From positions 136,625-200,624 of the forward strand of contig NZ_BAAAHE010000008.1 in the NCBI RefSeq assembly GCF_039525035.1: DNA of 64,000 nt, read 5' to 3'. The DNA is from Sporichthya brevicatena. GTDB lineage: Bacteria; Actinomycetota; Actinomycetes; Sporichthyales; Sporichthyaceae. Shown here piece after piece: positions 1 through 8,680 of the stretch. Made by a program: the position numbers and the translations under genes. The notes below the pieces were generated by a model. It was given only the letters and a program-made list of their open reading frames with translations. It was not told where the DNA came from and made no database searches. Within the stretch, counting starts at the first letter, position 1. Each line of letters begins with the position of its first letter.

Positions 1-33
1 CGGGACGTCATCCCGCAGGTTTGGGAACGGCCG

Positions 34-1500
34 CTACGGCACGGTGTGGGTCTCGACGCCGACGTAGGTGTCGAGACCGGGGCCACCGAAGCCCGTGTCC
101 GTGCCGCGGCCGCCGGCGAGGTGGTCGTGGCCGCGGTTGCCGTAGAGCTTGTCGTTGCCGCGCCCACCGCTGAGGCGGTCTGCCCCGTTGCCGCCGCGCA
201 GCGTGTCGTTGCCGCGCTGGCCGAACAGGCGGTCGCTGCCCGCTCCGCCGTACAGGACGTCGTCGCCGGCGCCGCCGTGGATGCGGTCGTTGCCCCCGCC
301 GCCGCGGACGTTGTCGTTGCCGGCGCCGGCGCAGATCAGGTCGTCACCACCGCGACCGCGGATGACGTCGTTGCCGCCGAGGCCGACGATGACGTCGCGG
401 CCGGCCGTCCCGATGAGGACGTCGTCACCCGGGGTGCCGACGATCGTGGCCTTCTCCCCGCGGCAGGTCGCCGTCGCGACCGGCGGCTTCGGCCCGACCG
501 GGTCGGCACCGGCGAAGACCGCCACGGCCTCACCGCAGACGTTCGCACCGTCGAGCGCCTGCTGCCCACAGGTCGTGTTGTCGGACATGGCCGAGACGCG
601 GTCCGAGGACTTCTGGCCGGTCCCGCCGTTCCGCGGCCCGGGGTCGCCGGCGGCCTTGACGTCGAGGGTGGACACGCTCTCGGCGTCGGTGGCGATCGCC
701 AGCGGCCGGTAGTCGGCGGGGAAGGTGTCGAAATAGGCGTGGGCCGTGGCGCCCCAGCCCGGCAGGTCGGCCGGGGCCAGGCCCGGGAAGCTCGCGCCGG
801 GGGTGCGGACCAGATGAACGTCGTTGCTGGTGGCCGCGAGGTGGCTCTGCACGGTGAAGCCCGTTCCGGCGGTGCTGAGCTTGTTCGCGATCGCCGTCCA
901 CGCCTCGGACTCGGTGAAGCAGGCCGGGCCGAAGTACAGGCCGGTGGCGCCCGCCTTCGCGCCGGCGAAGCGGATCGCGGCCTCGACGAAGCGCGCGGTG
1001 GGGGCGGTCGACGGGTTCCCCGGCTCGGTCGGGCCCTTGTTCTGGGCGTAGTGCCACGACGGGTCGAGGCCGGACAGGACGCGGTTGCCCGGGACGTCGT
1101 TGGCCGGCGTGGCGCCGAGCACGACCGGTGCCCAGGTGTCCACGTTGCCGACCGACTCGTCGAGGGCCGGGCCCGCCTCGCCGCACTCGTTGTCCCCGAC
1201 GATCAGGAGTTGGTACCGCGCGAAGTGGGCGGCGCTCGTGCCCGCCCAGGTCTCGCCGTCGACGACGGTGACGTTGAAGCCGGCGCGCTCGGCGGCGTAC
1301 TGCTCGAGGCTGATCGGCGTCCCGTTCTTGGTGATGCCGACATTGGTCGAGACCGTGCTGCCGTTGAGCAGCGCGGTCATCGGCAGGTAGCCCGGCGCCG
1401 CGGCGGTGGCGGCGGTCGAGTTCAGGGAAGTCAGCCCGGTGAGGGCGAGGACCCCGGCGGCGAACCCGATCAGGGCGCGGCCGGTTCGTGCTCGGTGCAT
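34..1500 (-). CDS. Secreted RTX-type (hemolysin-type calcium-binding repeat) protein
   Basis: Encodes 488 residues. An N-terminal signal peptide (about residues 1-34: basic start, hydrophobic core, Ala-rich end) indicates Sec export. Residues of about 35-340 form a domain of unclear function with GDNEC and DTFPADY stretches. From about 354 to 475 there are tandem GGxGxD-type nonapeptides (GGAGDD, GQRGND, GGRGND), the calcium-binding parallel beta-roll of RTX proteins. The start is the ATG at 1500, which follows an AAGGAAA ribosome site; the frame stays open further upstream, but that part looks non-coding. Calcium binding is well supported. Any enzymatic or adhesive role is unknown, and no type I secretion genes are adjacent. 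Confidence 0.85.
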   Translation of the reverse strand: MHRARTGRALIGFAAGVLALTGLTSLNSTAATAAAPGYLPMTALLNGSTVSTNVGITKNGTPISLEQYAAERAGFNVTVVDGETWAGTSAAHFARYQLLIVGDNECGEAGPALDESVGNVDTWAPVVLGATPANDVPGNRVLSGLDPSWHYAQNKGPTEPGNPSTAPTARFVEAAIRFAGAKAGATGLYFGPACFTESEAWTAIANKLSTAGTGFTVQSHLAATSNDVHLVRTPGASFPGLAPADLPGWGATAHAYFDTFPADYRPLAIATDAESVSTLDVKAAGDPGPRNGGTGQKSSDRVSAMSDNTTCGQQALDGANVCGEAVAVFAGADPVGPKPPVATATCRGEKATIVGTPGDDVLIGTAGRDVIVGLGGNDVIRGRGGDDLICAGAGNDNVRGGGGNDRIHGGAGDDVLYGGAGSDRLFGQRGNDTLRGGNGADRLSGGRGNDKLYGNRGHDHLAGGRGTDTGFGGPGLDTYVGVETHTVP

Positions 1501-1748
1501 GTGTGTTTCCTTCTGTGCAGTGGCCGGGCAGCGCCGTCCGGCGCGTGCCCGGGTGCGGGCCGAGTGCCACGCACGGTGAGGCCGACGACAGGACCCCCGT
1601 TGGCCCCCTGCGTCCCCCCGAGTGGGTGACGCTACGAACGTGCGCACCGTGGGTCGAGCAAAAGCCGCCGTTCGGGTCGCGCGTGTCGACCCAGCTTGAT
1701 CAGGTAGAAATCCAGACAGGTCCGTCCGGCTCGACGAGGAGTCCAGAT

Positions 1749-2831
1749 ATGCACGAAGTACGCGCGGTCGTCGCCAAGAGCAAGGGTGCTCCGGTCTCGG
1801 TCGAGACGATCCTGGTTCCCGACCCCGGCCCCGGTGAGGCGCTGGTGAAGGTCGAGGCCTGCGGGGTCTGCCACACCGACCTGCACTACCGCGAGGGCGG
1901 CATCAACGACGACTTCCCGTTCCTGCTCGGCCACGAGGCCGCCGGCCGGGTCGAGGCCGTCGGCGCCGGCGTCACCGACCTGGCGCCGGGTGACTTCGTC
2001 ATCCTGAACTGGCGTGCGGTGTGCGGCGAGTGCCGCTCCTGCAAGCGCGGCCGGCCCTGGTACTGCTTCGCCACGCACAACGCCAAGCAGAAGATGACGC
2101 TGGCCGACGGCACCGCGCTCTCGCCGGCGCTCGGCATCGGCGCGTTCGCGGAGAAGACGCTGGTCGCGGCGGGGCAGTGCACGAAGGTCGACCCGGCGGC
2201 TCCGGCCACCGCGGCGGGCCTGCTCGGCTGCGGCGTCATGGCCGGCATCGGTGCGGCCATCAACACCGGCAACGTCACGCGCGGGGACTCGGTCGCGGTC
2301 ATCGGGTGCGGCGGTGTCGGCAACGCGGCGATCGCGGGTGCCCGCCTCGCCGGTGCGCGCAAGATCATCGCCGTCGACATCGACGACCGGAAGCTCGACA
2401 TGGCCGTCAAGCTCGGTGCCACGCACACGGTGAACTCGAAGAGCACCGACGCGGTCGAGGGCATCCGCGCGGCGACCGAGGGCAACGGCGCGGACGTCGT
2501 CATCGAGGCCGTCGGCCGGCCCGAGACCTACAAGCAGGCCTTCTTCGGCCGCGACCTCGCCGGCACCGTCGTGCTCGTCGGCGTCCCGACGCCGGACATG
2601 GTCCTGGACCTGCCGATGATCGAGGTGTTCGGCCGCGGCGGTTCGCTCAAGTCGTCCTGGTACGGCGACTGCCTGCCTTCGCGCGACTTCCCGATGCTCA
2701 TCGACCTGTACCTGCAGAAGCGCCTGGACCTCGACGCCTTCGTGTCCGAGACCATCGGCATCGACGACGTGGAGAAGGCCTTCGAGCGCATGCACCACGG
2801 CGACGTGCTCCGCTCGGTCGTAGTTTTCTGA
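1749..2831 (+). CDS. mscR: S-(hydroxymethyl)mycothiol dehydrogenase (mycothiol-dependent formaldehyde dehydrogenase)
   Basis: A 360-residue zinc-dependent medium-chain alcohol dehydrogenase, the usual length for MscR/AdhE2. It oxidises the formaldehyde-mycothiol adduct with NAD and can reduce S-nitrosomycothiol. Visible features are the catalytic zinc motif CGVCHTD near residue 40 with GHE shortly after, the structural zinc cysteines CGECRSC with a further Cys (about 90-105), and the Rossmann motif GCGGVGNAA near 185. The ATG at 1749 is chosen because homology begins at once with MHEVRAVV. The next gene encodes a metallo-hydrolase, the pairing I recall from mycobacteria. Cytosolic; detoxifies formaldehyde and NO. 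Confidence 0.93.
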   Translation: MHEVRAVVAKSKGAPVSVETILVPDPGPGEALVKVEACGVCHTDLHYREGGINDDFPFLLGHEAAGRVEAVGAGVTDLAPGDFVILNWRAVCGECRSCKRGRPWYCFATHNAKQKMTLADGTALSPALGIGAFAEKTLVAAGQCTKVDPAAPATAAGLLGCGVMAGIGAAINTGNVTRGDSVAVIGCGGVGNAAIAGARLAGARKIIAVDIDDRKLDMAVKLGATHTVNSKSTDAVEGIRAATEGNGADVVIEAVGRPETYKQAFFGRDLAGTVVLVGVPTPDMVLDLPMIEVFGRGGSLKSSWYGDCLPSRDFPMLIDLYLQKRLDLDAFVSETIGIDDVEKAFERMHHGDVLRSVVVF

Positions 2832-2872
2832 CGCACCGTCTGCCTCGCCACTCCGACTAAGGGATCCTTCTG

Positions 2873-3502
2873 ATGGCCGCTCGCATCGAACGCCTCGTCA
2901 CCTCCGGTCAGTTCACGCTCGACGGCGGGACCTGGGACGTGGACAACAACGTCTGGCTCGTCGGTGACGACCGCGAGGTGGTGGTGATCGACGCGGCGCA
3001 CGACGCGGCGGCTATCGAGGAGGCCGTGGCCGGCCGGCGCCTGGTCGGGATCGTCTGCACCCACGCGCACAACGACCACGTCAACGCGGCAGCCGAACTC
3101 GCCGACAACACCGGGGCGCCGATCCTTCTGCACCCGGACGACGACGTGCTCTGGCGGATGGTCTACGCCGACCGCAAGCCCGACCGCACGCTGCACGGCG
3201 GCGACGTGATCACCGTCGCCGACACCGTGCTCGAAGTCATGCACACCCCGGGCCACGCGCCCGGGGCCGTGTGCCTCTACGCGCCGGAGCTCGGCGCGCT
3301 GTTCTCCGGCGACACGCTGTTCCAGGGCGGCCCCGGTGCGACCGGCCGCTCGTACAGCGACTTCGGCACGATCATCACCTCGATCCGCGACCAGCTGCTC
3401 GTCCTGCCGGGCGACGTCAAGGTCCACACCGGCCACGGCGAGGTCACCACGATCGGGGGAGAGGCCCCGCACCTCGACGAGTGGATCGCCCGGGGGCACT
3501 GA
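2873..3502 (+). CDS. Metallo-beta-lactamase-fold hydrolase, partner of MscR
   Basis: Encodes 209 residues of the glyoxalase-II-like MBL fold. The binuclear metal site is visible as HAHNDH (about residue 62), a later His in HTPGHAPG, SGDTLF with the bridging Asp, and HTGHG near the C terminus. It starts at an ATG 41 bp after mscR and is probably co-transcribed with it. From context the likely substrate is a thioester of mycothiol, such as S-formylmycothiol made by MscR; this is inference, since the fold alone does not fix the substrate. Cytosolic, with no signal peptide. Confidence 0.85.
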   Translation: MAARIERLVTSGQFTLDGGTWDVDNNVWLVGDDREVVVIDAAHDAAAIEEAVAGRRLVGIVCTHAHNDHVNAAAELADNTGAPILLHPDDDVLWRMVYADRKPDRTLHGGDVITVADTVLEVMHTPGHAPGAVCLYAPELGALFSGDTLFQGGPGATGRSYSDFGTIITSIRDQLLVLPGDVKVHTGHGEVTTIGGEAPHLDEWIARGH

Positions 3503-3514
3503 TCCTCCGACGAT

Positions 3515-3537
3515 CCCCCTGACGGTCCGTCAGGGGG
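3515..3537. terminator. Bidirectional hairpin between convergent genes
   Basis: CCCCCTGACG and CGTCAGGGGG form a perfect 10-bp stem with a 3-nt loop. The hairpin lies between the hydrolase stop (3502) and the end of the kinase gene (3530) and contains the kinase stop codon. It has no T-tract, so it could act as a weak bidirectional terminator or an mRNA 3' stabiliser. Its core, CTGACGG with CGTCAG, recurs at other gene ends in the window. Confidence 0.6.
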
Positions 3538-4849
3538 CGGGCGTCTCGGCGGGGGTCGGATCGGGCGTCGGGACCGGGGTCGGGTCCGGCGTCGGGACCG
3601 GGGTCGGGTCCGGGGTCGGGGTCGGCAGCACGATGATCGGCGCCGGGGTCGGCGTGGGCGTCGGGGTCGGTTCCGGCGTCGTCAGCGGGTTCGGGGTCGG
3701 CGGCGGGCCGAGCGTCGGCGTCGTCGACGGCTCGATCGTCGCCTCCGGCGTCGGTGAGGGCGTGGGCGTCGGGGTGTCCGGCACGAACGGGATGCGGGTG
3801 CCGGGGGAGTCGTCGCTCTCCTGCATGACCGCCCAGCCGACACCGCCGGCGGCGAGCAGGGCGACCACCGCGAGCACGATCAGCAGCGGCTTGACCCGGT
3901 TGCGCTCGGCGGCGTGGCTGTACACCGGCATGGCCGCCGTGGGACCGGCCTCCGCGTAGATCGGGGGCGGGGGCGCGTAGCCCCCGCGCGGCGGCAGCGG
4001 CACCGGGCCGGGGAGCGGTCGCGTACCGGTGGCACCGCCGAGCCGGTCGGCGACCTCGGCCGCACTCGCCGGCCGCAGTTCGGGCTGCTTGGACAGCAAC
4101 TGCATCACGAGGTCGTCGAGGTCCGGCGGCACCTCGGGCCGGCGGTCCGAGGGCCGGGCCGGGGCGTCGTTGAGGTGCCGGGTGAGGATCTCGACGGGGG
4201 AGTCGTCGTCGAACGGCGGACGGCCCGTCAGCAGCGTCATCAGCAGGCAGCCGAAGCCGTACAGGTCCGAGCGGGTGTCCGCGCGGCCGCCGGTGGCCTG
4301 CTCCGGCGCGAGGTAGGCGGCGCTGCCGATGATCGCGCCGTGCTCGGTCAGCGTGTGGTCGGCGACCGACCCGAGCGCGATGCCGAAGTCGACGAGCCGG
4401 CAGTTGCCGGAGGAGTCGATGACGAGGTTCGCGGGCTTGATGTCGCGGTGCACCACGCCGGCGTCGTGGACGGCCTGGAGCGCGGACGCGGCCTGGGTGC
4501 CGTAGCGGCGGACGCTCTCGATCGGGAGCGGGCCGTCCGCGCGCAGGAGCTCGGCGAGCGACGGCCCGGGCAGCAACTCCATGACCAGGTACGGCCGGTC
4601 GTTGTCGACGCCGTAGTCGTAGACGATGACGACGCCGGGGTGCCGGATCGAGGCCAGCGTGCGGGCCTCGCGGGAGAACCGCTCGACGGTCGCCGCGTCC
4701 TGGGTCTGGCGCAGGACCTTGATCGCGCAGAAGCGGTTCAGGCGCTCGTCGAACGCCTTCCAGACCTCACCCATCCCGCCGCGACCGAGCGTCTCGACGA
4801 AGCGGTAGCGGTTGGCGATGTGGCTCGGTGGGGTCGACACGGCAGGCAT
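3530..4849 (-). CDS. Membrane Ser/Thr protein kinase (Pkn family) with Pro/Thr-rich extracellular tail
   Basis: A 439-residue Hanks-type kinase. The glycine loop GRGGMGEVW is near residue 20 and the catalytic Lys is in CAIKVL. The catalytic loop HRDIKPANL is near 135, followed by DFG and the SAAYLAPEQ activation segment. The kinase domain ends near 270. A single membrane helix (about 325-345) follows a linker, and the last ~90 residues are almost entirely Thr-Pro repeats with no PASTA domain. The C-terminal TPDPTPVP octapeptide is encoded by a 24-bp tandem repeat. The topology implies a cytosolic kinase and an extracytoplasmic low-complexity stalk, perhaps a cell-wall sensor. No obvious substrate gene lies beside it. 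Confidence 0.92.
   Translation of the reverse strand: MPAVSTPPSHIANRYRFVETLGRGGMGEVWKAFDERLNRFCAIKVLRQTQDAATVERFSREARTLASIRHPGVVIVYDYGVDNDRPYLVMELLPGPSLAELLRADGPLPIESVRRYGTQAASALQAVHDAGVVHRDIKPANLVIDSSGNCRLVDFGIALGSVADHTLTEHGAIIGSAAYLAPEQATGGRADTRSDLYGFGCLLMTLLTGRPPFDDDSPVEILTRHLNDAPARPSDRRPEVPPDLDDLVMQLLSKQPELRPASAAEVADRLGGATGTRPLPGPVPLPPRGGYAPPPPIYAEAGPTAAMPVYSHAAERNRVKPLLIVLAVVALLAAGGVGWAVMQESDDSPGTRIPFVPDTPTPTPSPTPEATIEPSTTPTLGPPPTPNPLTTPEPTPTPTPTPAPIIVLPTPTPDPTPVPTPDPTPVPTPDPTPAETPAP
3567..3614. repeat. 24-bp tandem repeat inside the kinase gene
   Basis: Two adjacent 24-bp units, almost identical (only the final base differs), encode the octapeptide TPDPTPVP in the extracellular tail of the kinase. 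Further degenerate units follow. This is a coding minisatellite that could vary in copy number without shifting the frame. Confidence 0.75.
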
Positions 4850-5012
4850 TCTTCCAATCCGCCCGCGGTGAGGTGGACACCGGCGCGATCTTGCTGCGGA
4901 TTCTCTGGATCAGTTGCAGAAGTGGTCTGCTGGGGTCAAAGTGAATGGAGTTGCATACTGATACAGCACGTGAGTCCGGCCCCGCCCGGCCCACGCCCCG
5001 GAGGTCCGTCAC

Positions 5013-5861
5013 ATGCGTCCGTCTTTGCCCCGTTTCCTGTCCCATCCCGCGGCCCTGGTCGTCCCGGTCGCGGCCGCGACCGGGCTCGTCCTGGTCGTCT
5101 CCACGTCCGCGGCGGACGCGAAGGCCAAGAAGCCGGCCGACAAGACGGCGCCGGTGATCTCCTCGATGGCGATCAGCCCCTCGCCGCTGATCCTCGCGGT
5201 GAAGAGCGGGGGCAAGACCTCGTTCAAGGTGACGGTGCGGGCGAACGACGACACCGGCGTCGACCGCATCACGATCGGTCTCTACGACCCGAGCGACAAG
5301 AACGGCCGCGCCTACCGGCTCTCCCGCAGTTCGGGCACCGCCGCCTCCGGCGTGTGGACGGGGTCGCTGTCGTTGCCGAACAACGCCAAGACCGGCATGT
5401 ACGCCGTGCGCGCGTTCGCGACCGATCTGTCGAGCAACTCGACCAACCCGGACCTCGTGTACACGAACTTCCGCGTGGTCAACAAGACGCGGCTGTCGAG
5501 CTTCAAGATCACCGTCGACTCGAAGACCGGCGCCATGACCGCGAGCGCGTTGCTCGAGCGGTTCCGGTCGGGCAAGTGGGAGCCGTTCACCGCGCGGGAG
5601 ATCGCGCTGGAGTTCGCGGCGGCCGGGACCCAGGCCTACAAGCCGGTCACGACCGGGACGACCAACGACAAGGGTGTGGTCAGCTTCGACAAGGTGACCG
5701 CGAGCAAGTCCGGTTCCTGGCGGGTCGTCTTCGCCGGTCACCCGAACTACGGTCCGTCCGAGAAGGCGAAGGACGTCACCGTCAACCTGCCGGCCGCGTC
5801 GCCGACCCCCTCGCCGGCCGCTTCCCCGGCCGCGACCCCGGCCGCGACCCCGAAGGCCTGA
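5013..5861 (+). CDS. Secreted Ig-like/cell-surface protein of unknown function
   Basis: Encodes 282 residues with a signal peptide (about 1-33, ending in an Ala-rich stretch before AKAKKPADK). The body contains beta-rich repeats typical of bacterial Ig-like folds, including 'VTVRANDDTGVDRITIG' near residue 75. The last ~25 residues are a Pro/Ala/Ser tail (SPTPSPAASPAATP) typical of wall-spanning or glycosylated regions in actinobacteria. No catalytic motif and no sortase signal is seen. It is divergent from the kinase gene and followed by a 44-bp palindrome. Function unknown. Confidence 0.75.
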   Translation: MRPSLPRFLSHPAALVVPVAAATGLVLVVSTSAADAKAKKPADKTAPVISSMAISPSPLILAVKSGGKTSFKVTVRANDDTGVDRITIGLYDPSDKNGRAYRLSRSSGTAASGVWTGSLSLPNNAKTGMYAVRAFATDLSSNSTNPDLVYTNFRVVNKTRLSSFKITVDSKTGAMTASALLERFRSGKWEPFTAREIALEFAAAGTQAYKPVTTGTTNDKGVVSFDKVTASKSGSWRVVFAGHPNYGPSEKAKDVTVNLPAASPTPSPAASPAATPAATPKA

Positions 5862-5882
5862 CCCACCCCCCAGGTGGTCAAT

Positions 5883-5926
5883 AAAGGGTGACACCCCTTA
5901 CTGCGCAGTAAGGGGTGTCACCCTTT
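5883..5926. repeat. 44-bp perfect palindrome, copy 1 (intergenic)
   Basis: A perfect 44-bp inverted repeat with arms beginning AAAGGGTGACACCCC and a centre TTACTGCGCAGTAA. Each arm also contains its own small palindrome, GGGTG-A-CACCC. Identical copies occur at 41452-41495 and 58451-58494. The left flank GTCAAT resembles those of the other copies (GTCAAG, GTCAAA). It lies between a gene end (5861) and the tetR start (6004), where it could act as a terminator, since it begins with AAA and ends with TTT. Confidence 0.95.
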
Positions 5927-5941
5927 CTTCGCAGCGGCGTC

Positions 5942-5956
5942 CTTACCTGGGGTAAG
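5942..5956. promoter_or_regulatory. Possible TetR operator
   Basis: CTTACC and GGTAAG form a 15-bp inverted repeat with a 3-nt spacer, 47 bp before the tetR-family start codon. The position and symmetry suit an autoregulatory operator; this is inference only. Confidence 0.4.
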
Positions 5957-6003
5957 TTGGGTCTGTAGGTTTCGTGCCCCGCTCCGCAGGGAGGTAGGTC
6001 TGC

Positions 6004-6654
6004 GTGAGCGCCAGCCACCACCCCGGTCCGGACGGCCCCGCGCCGCGGCGGCGGATGCCGCGGGCCGAGCGCGAGGCCCTCATGCTCGACGTCGCGGAGC
6101 AGATCTTCGGCGAGCAGGGCTACCAGGCCTCGTCGATGGACGAGATCGCCGCGCGGGCGGGCGTCTCGAAGCCGATGCTCTACCACTACTACGGCTCGAA
6201 GGAGCGGCTGTTCCTTGCCTGCCTGCGGCGGGCGCGGGACGGGATGCGTGCCGCGATCCTCGAGGGCGTCGGTGGCGGATCACGCCCGGACGAGCAGCTC
6301 TACCTGGGCCTGGTGCACTGGTTCCGCTTCATCGACGCGCACCCCGCGCTCTGGACGATGATGGTCGACGAGGGGCTGCTCGAGTTCGGCCCGGCGGCCG
6401 AGGAGATCGAGTCGATCCGCTCCGAGCACACCGAGCTGATCGCGGCGCTGATCCTGGCGCAGGCCCCGCCCGGTCACGCGGACATGCTCGAGGTGGAGCT
6501 CGTCGCGGCGGCGATCAGCGGCGCCGGCGAGCGCATCACGCGCTGGCGGGCCCGGCGTCCCGACCTGACGCCCGAGCTGACCGCGCGCCATCTGATGCAA
6601 CTGCTCTGGACCGGCATGTCCGGCATGGCCCGGGGCGAGGTCTGGGGACTGTGA
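6004..6654 (+). CDS. TetR/AcrR-family transcriptional regulator
   Basis: Encodes 216 residues. The N-terminal helix-turn-helix is clear: an EQGYQASSMDEIAARAGVSK-type stretch followed by MLYHYYGSKERLF (about residues 38-75). The C-terminal ligand-binding half is unassigned. It starts at GTG 6004 with GGGAGG upstream. A 15-bp inverted repeat in the promoter region is a candidate operator. The downstream lipoprotein and membrane protein genes lie on the same strand about 120 bp away and may be regulated with it. The ligand cannot be inferred. Confidence 0.9.
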   Translation: MSASHHPGPDGPAPRRRMPRAEREALMLDVAEQIFGEQGYQASSMDEIAARAGVSKPMLYHYYGSKERLFLACLRRARDGMRAAILEGVGGGSRPDEQLYLGLVHWFRFIDAHPALWTMMVDEGLLEFGPAAEEIESIRSEHTELIAALILAQAPPGHADMLEVELVAAAISGAGERITRWRARRPDLTPELTARHLMQLLWTGMSGMARGEVWGL

Positions 6655-6774
6655 CCGTCCCGACATGATCGGGCCGGAACTCGACGACGTCGCCCGACGA
6701 CCGGTCGGACGGGAGTGCCTGCATTCCGCCGTCGCGCACGCCCGCCGCCCCCAGATCTGTGGAAGGACGACCCC

Positions 6775-7254
6775 ATGAACCGCCCCGCGTACCGGACCGC
6801 CGCGGCCGCCCTCGCCGCGTCGCTGCTGCTCGTGCTCGCCGCCTGCGGCGACGATGACGACGACGCGGCCCAGGACCCGACGCCCACCCCGGCTGCGACC
6901 GTGACGCCGTCGGCCTCCCCGTCGGCGGACGCCTCCGCGAGCCCCAGCGACTCCGCGAGCCCGAGTGCGTCCGCGGACGCCGAGGAGGGTCAGCGGATCG
7001 AGATCAACCTCGTGGACGGCAAGCCGACCGAGAAGGTCGGGCCGACGGTCTCGGTCGCGAAGGGCGAGAAGCTCACCCTCGTCATCACCTCGGACAAGGC
7101 GCAGGAGATCCACGTCCACGGCCTCGACGAGTACATCAAGGTCGGGGCCGGGGAGACCGTGACCAAGACCTTCACCGTCGACATCGCGGCCGGTTCGTAC
7201 GAGGTCGAGGTCCACGACGGCTCGGTGCTGCTGTTCAAGCTGCAGGTCAAGTAA
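6775..7254 (+). CDS. Cupredoxin-like lipoprotein
   Basis: Encodes 159 residues. The signal peptide ends in a lipobox (LAAC, Cys at about residue 24), followed by an acidic patch and a Ser/Ala/Pro/Thr linker to about residue 70. The C-terminal ~90 residues resemble a plastocyanin/cupredoxin-like beta sandwich (EKLTLVITSDKAQEIHVHG and EVEVHDGS). Histidines occur in HVHG and VHDG, but no Cys copper ligand is seen, so copper binding is uncertain. The ATG at 6775 follows GGAAGGA. The next gene starts 6 bp later and is probably translationally coupled. Confidence 0.8.
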   Translation: MNRPAYRTAAAALAASLLLVLAACGDDDDDAAQDPTPTPAATVTPSASPSADASASPSDSASPSASADAEEGQRIEINLVDGKPTEKVGPTVSVAKGEKLTLVITSDKAQEIHVHGLDEYIKVGAGETVTKTFTVDIAAGSYEVEVHDGSVLLFKLQVK

Positions 7255-7260
7255 GTCGGC

Positions 7261-8607
7261 ATGGGAACGCCCGCCCCGGGGGGCGCGACCGACGTGCTGC
7301 TCGCGCACGGCGTCGGATCGCGCCAGGATCTGCCGCTGCCCTTCGGGTACGCCCTCACCGGAGCCGTGCTCGCGCTCGCGGTGTCGTTCGGCGTGCTCGC
7401 GTTGCGCTGGCGGCAGTCGAAACTCACCGGGGCGGCGTCCGGCCGCGAGCTCCCCGGATCGCTCGGGGAGTTCGCGGACTCCAGTGAGCTGCGGTGGGCC
7501 CTGCGGCTGCTCGGCCTCGCGATCACCGGCTTCGTCGCCTGGTGCGCGATCGCGGGGCCGGACCTCGCGAAGAACCCGACCGCCGGGTTCGTCTACGTCC
7601 TCTTCTGGGTCGGCCTGGTGCCGGCGTCGCTGCTGTTCGGCCCGGTCTGGCGGCTGCTGAACCCGCTGCGGACGGTCCACCTGCTCGTCTGTCTGGCGCT
7701 TCGCCTCGACCCCCGCGACCCGCCCTTCACGATGCCGCGCTGGGTCGGGTACTGGCCCGCCGCTCTCGGCCTCGCGTCGTTCGTCTGGCTCGAGCTGTGC
7801 GCCAACGACCGCGACTCCACGGGCACGCTGACGACGTACTTCTCGCTCTACGCCGGTGCGAACCTGCTCGGCGCCATGGCCTACGGCCAGCAGTGGTTCG
7901 CCAAGTGCGACGGGTTCGAGGTGTTCTCCGCCCTGATCGGCCGCCTCGCCCCGCTCGGCCGGCGTGAGGACGGCGCGATCGTCCTGCGGAACCCGTTGAA
8001 CAACCTCGACTCGACCCCCGAGGACCGCGGCCTCGTCGCCGTCCTCGGCGTCATGCTCGGGTCCACCGCCTTCGACTCGTTCACCTCGACGACCTGGTGG
8101 TACGACCGGACCTTTGAGTCGAACATGTCGCCGCAGACGCTCTCGACCATCGCGCTCGCGATCTCCATCGGTGGCGTCACCCTCGCGTTCGGCATCGCCT
8201 CCTGGCTCGCGGGTGTCCTGTCCCGCCGGGGCCCGCACGGCATCGCCACCGCGTTCTCCCACTCGCTGATCCCGATCGCGGTCGGCTATCTGATCGCGCA
8301 CTACTTCTCGTTGCTGGTCTTCGTCGGCCAGCAGACCGTCATCTACGCCTCGGACCCGATGGTCGACGGCTCGAACCTGTTCGGCACCGCGAACTGGACC
8401 GTGAACTACGAGGTCGTGACGGTGGGTCAGATCGCCACGATCCAGGTGCTCGCGATCGTCGTCGGCCACGTCCTCGGCGTCTTCGCCGCCCACGACCGCT
8501 CGGTCCGCCTGTTCCCCACCCGCGCCGCGGTGATGGGGCAGATCCCGATGATGGTCCTGATGGTCGCCTACACGATCGGCGGACTCTCGCTGCTGTTCTC
8601 CGAGTAG
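7261..8607 (+). CDS. Polytopic membrane protein of unknown function, paired with the cupredoxin-like lipoprotein
   Basis: Encodes 448 residues with about 10-12 hydrophobic helices and no signal peptide cleavage site. Charged loops include SNMSPQTLSTI and conserved-looking Asp/Trp residues near 265-285 (FTSTTWWYDRTF). I do not recognise a named family. It starts at the ATG 6 bp after the lipoprotein gene, so the two are very probably one operon. A role in metal or small-molecule handling with the lipoprotein is a guess. It ends against a long nested hairpin shared with the convergent sigma-factor gene. Confidence 0.75.
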   Translation: MGTPAPGGATDVLLAHGVGSRQDLPLPFGYALTGAVLALAVSFGVLALRWRQSKLTGAASGRELPGSLGEFADSSELRWALRLLGLAITGFVAWCAIAGPDLAKNPTAGFVYVLFWVGLVPASLLFGPVWRLLNPLRTVHLLVCLALRLDPRDPPFTMPRWVGYWPAALGLASFVWLELCANDRDSTGTLTTYFSLYAGANLLGAMAYGQQWFAKCDGFEVFSALIGRLAPLGRREDGAIVLRNPLNNLDSTPEDRGLVAVLGVMLGSTAFDSFTSTTWWYDRTFESNMSPQTLSTIALAISIGGVTLAFGIASWLAGVLSRRGPHGIATAFSHSLIPIAVGYLIAHYFSLLVFVGQQTVIYASDPMVDGSNLFGTANWTVNYEVVTVGQIATIQVLAIVVGHVLGVFAAHDRSVRLFPTRAAVMGQIPMMVLMVAYTIGGLSLLFSE

Positions 8608-8613
8608 CGCTCT

Positions 8614-8673
8614 GCACTGGAGAAGACATCTCTAGTGCAGGCAGCCGTGCACTAGAGATGTCATCTCCGGTGC
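8614..8673. repeat. Nested four-copy palindrome between convergent genes
   Basis: Two 26-bp arms (8614-8639 and 8648-8673, two mismatches) flank an 8-nt loop. Each arm is itself a palindrome of the 11-mer TGCACTRGAGA and its complement. The element therefore holds four alternating copies of one 11-mer, able to form a cruciform or cloverleaf. It sits between convergent stops at 8607 and 8681. It could be a bidirectional terminator, though it lacks T-tracts, or a multimeric protein site. Confidence 0.85.
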
Positions 8674-8680
8674 GCGGAGG

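Noticed and set aside
61-430. Regular GC-rich repeats that look like a minisatellite or array
   Set aside because: They are the codons of RTX nonapeptides in the reverse-strand gene, not a CRISPR or satellite.
5883-5926. The 44-bp palindromes considered as CRISPR repeats
   Set aside because: Only three scattered copies, perfectly palindromic, with no spacers or cas genes.
6280-8493. A long minus-strand frame opposite the tetR, lipoprotein and membrane-protein genes
   Set aside because: Spans three unrelated genes and intergenic gaps; no domain recognisable.
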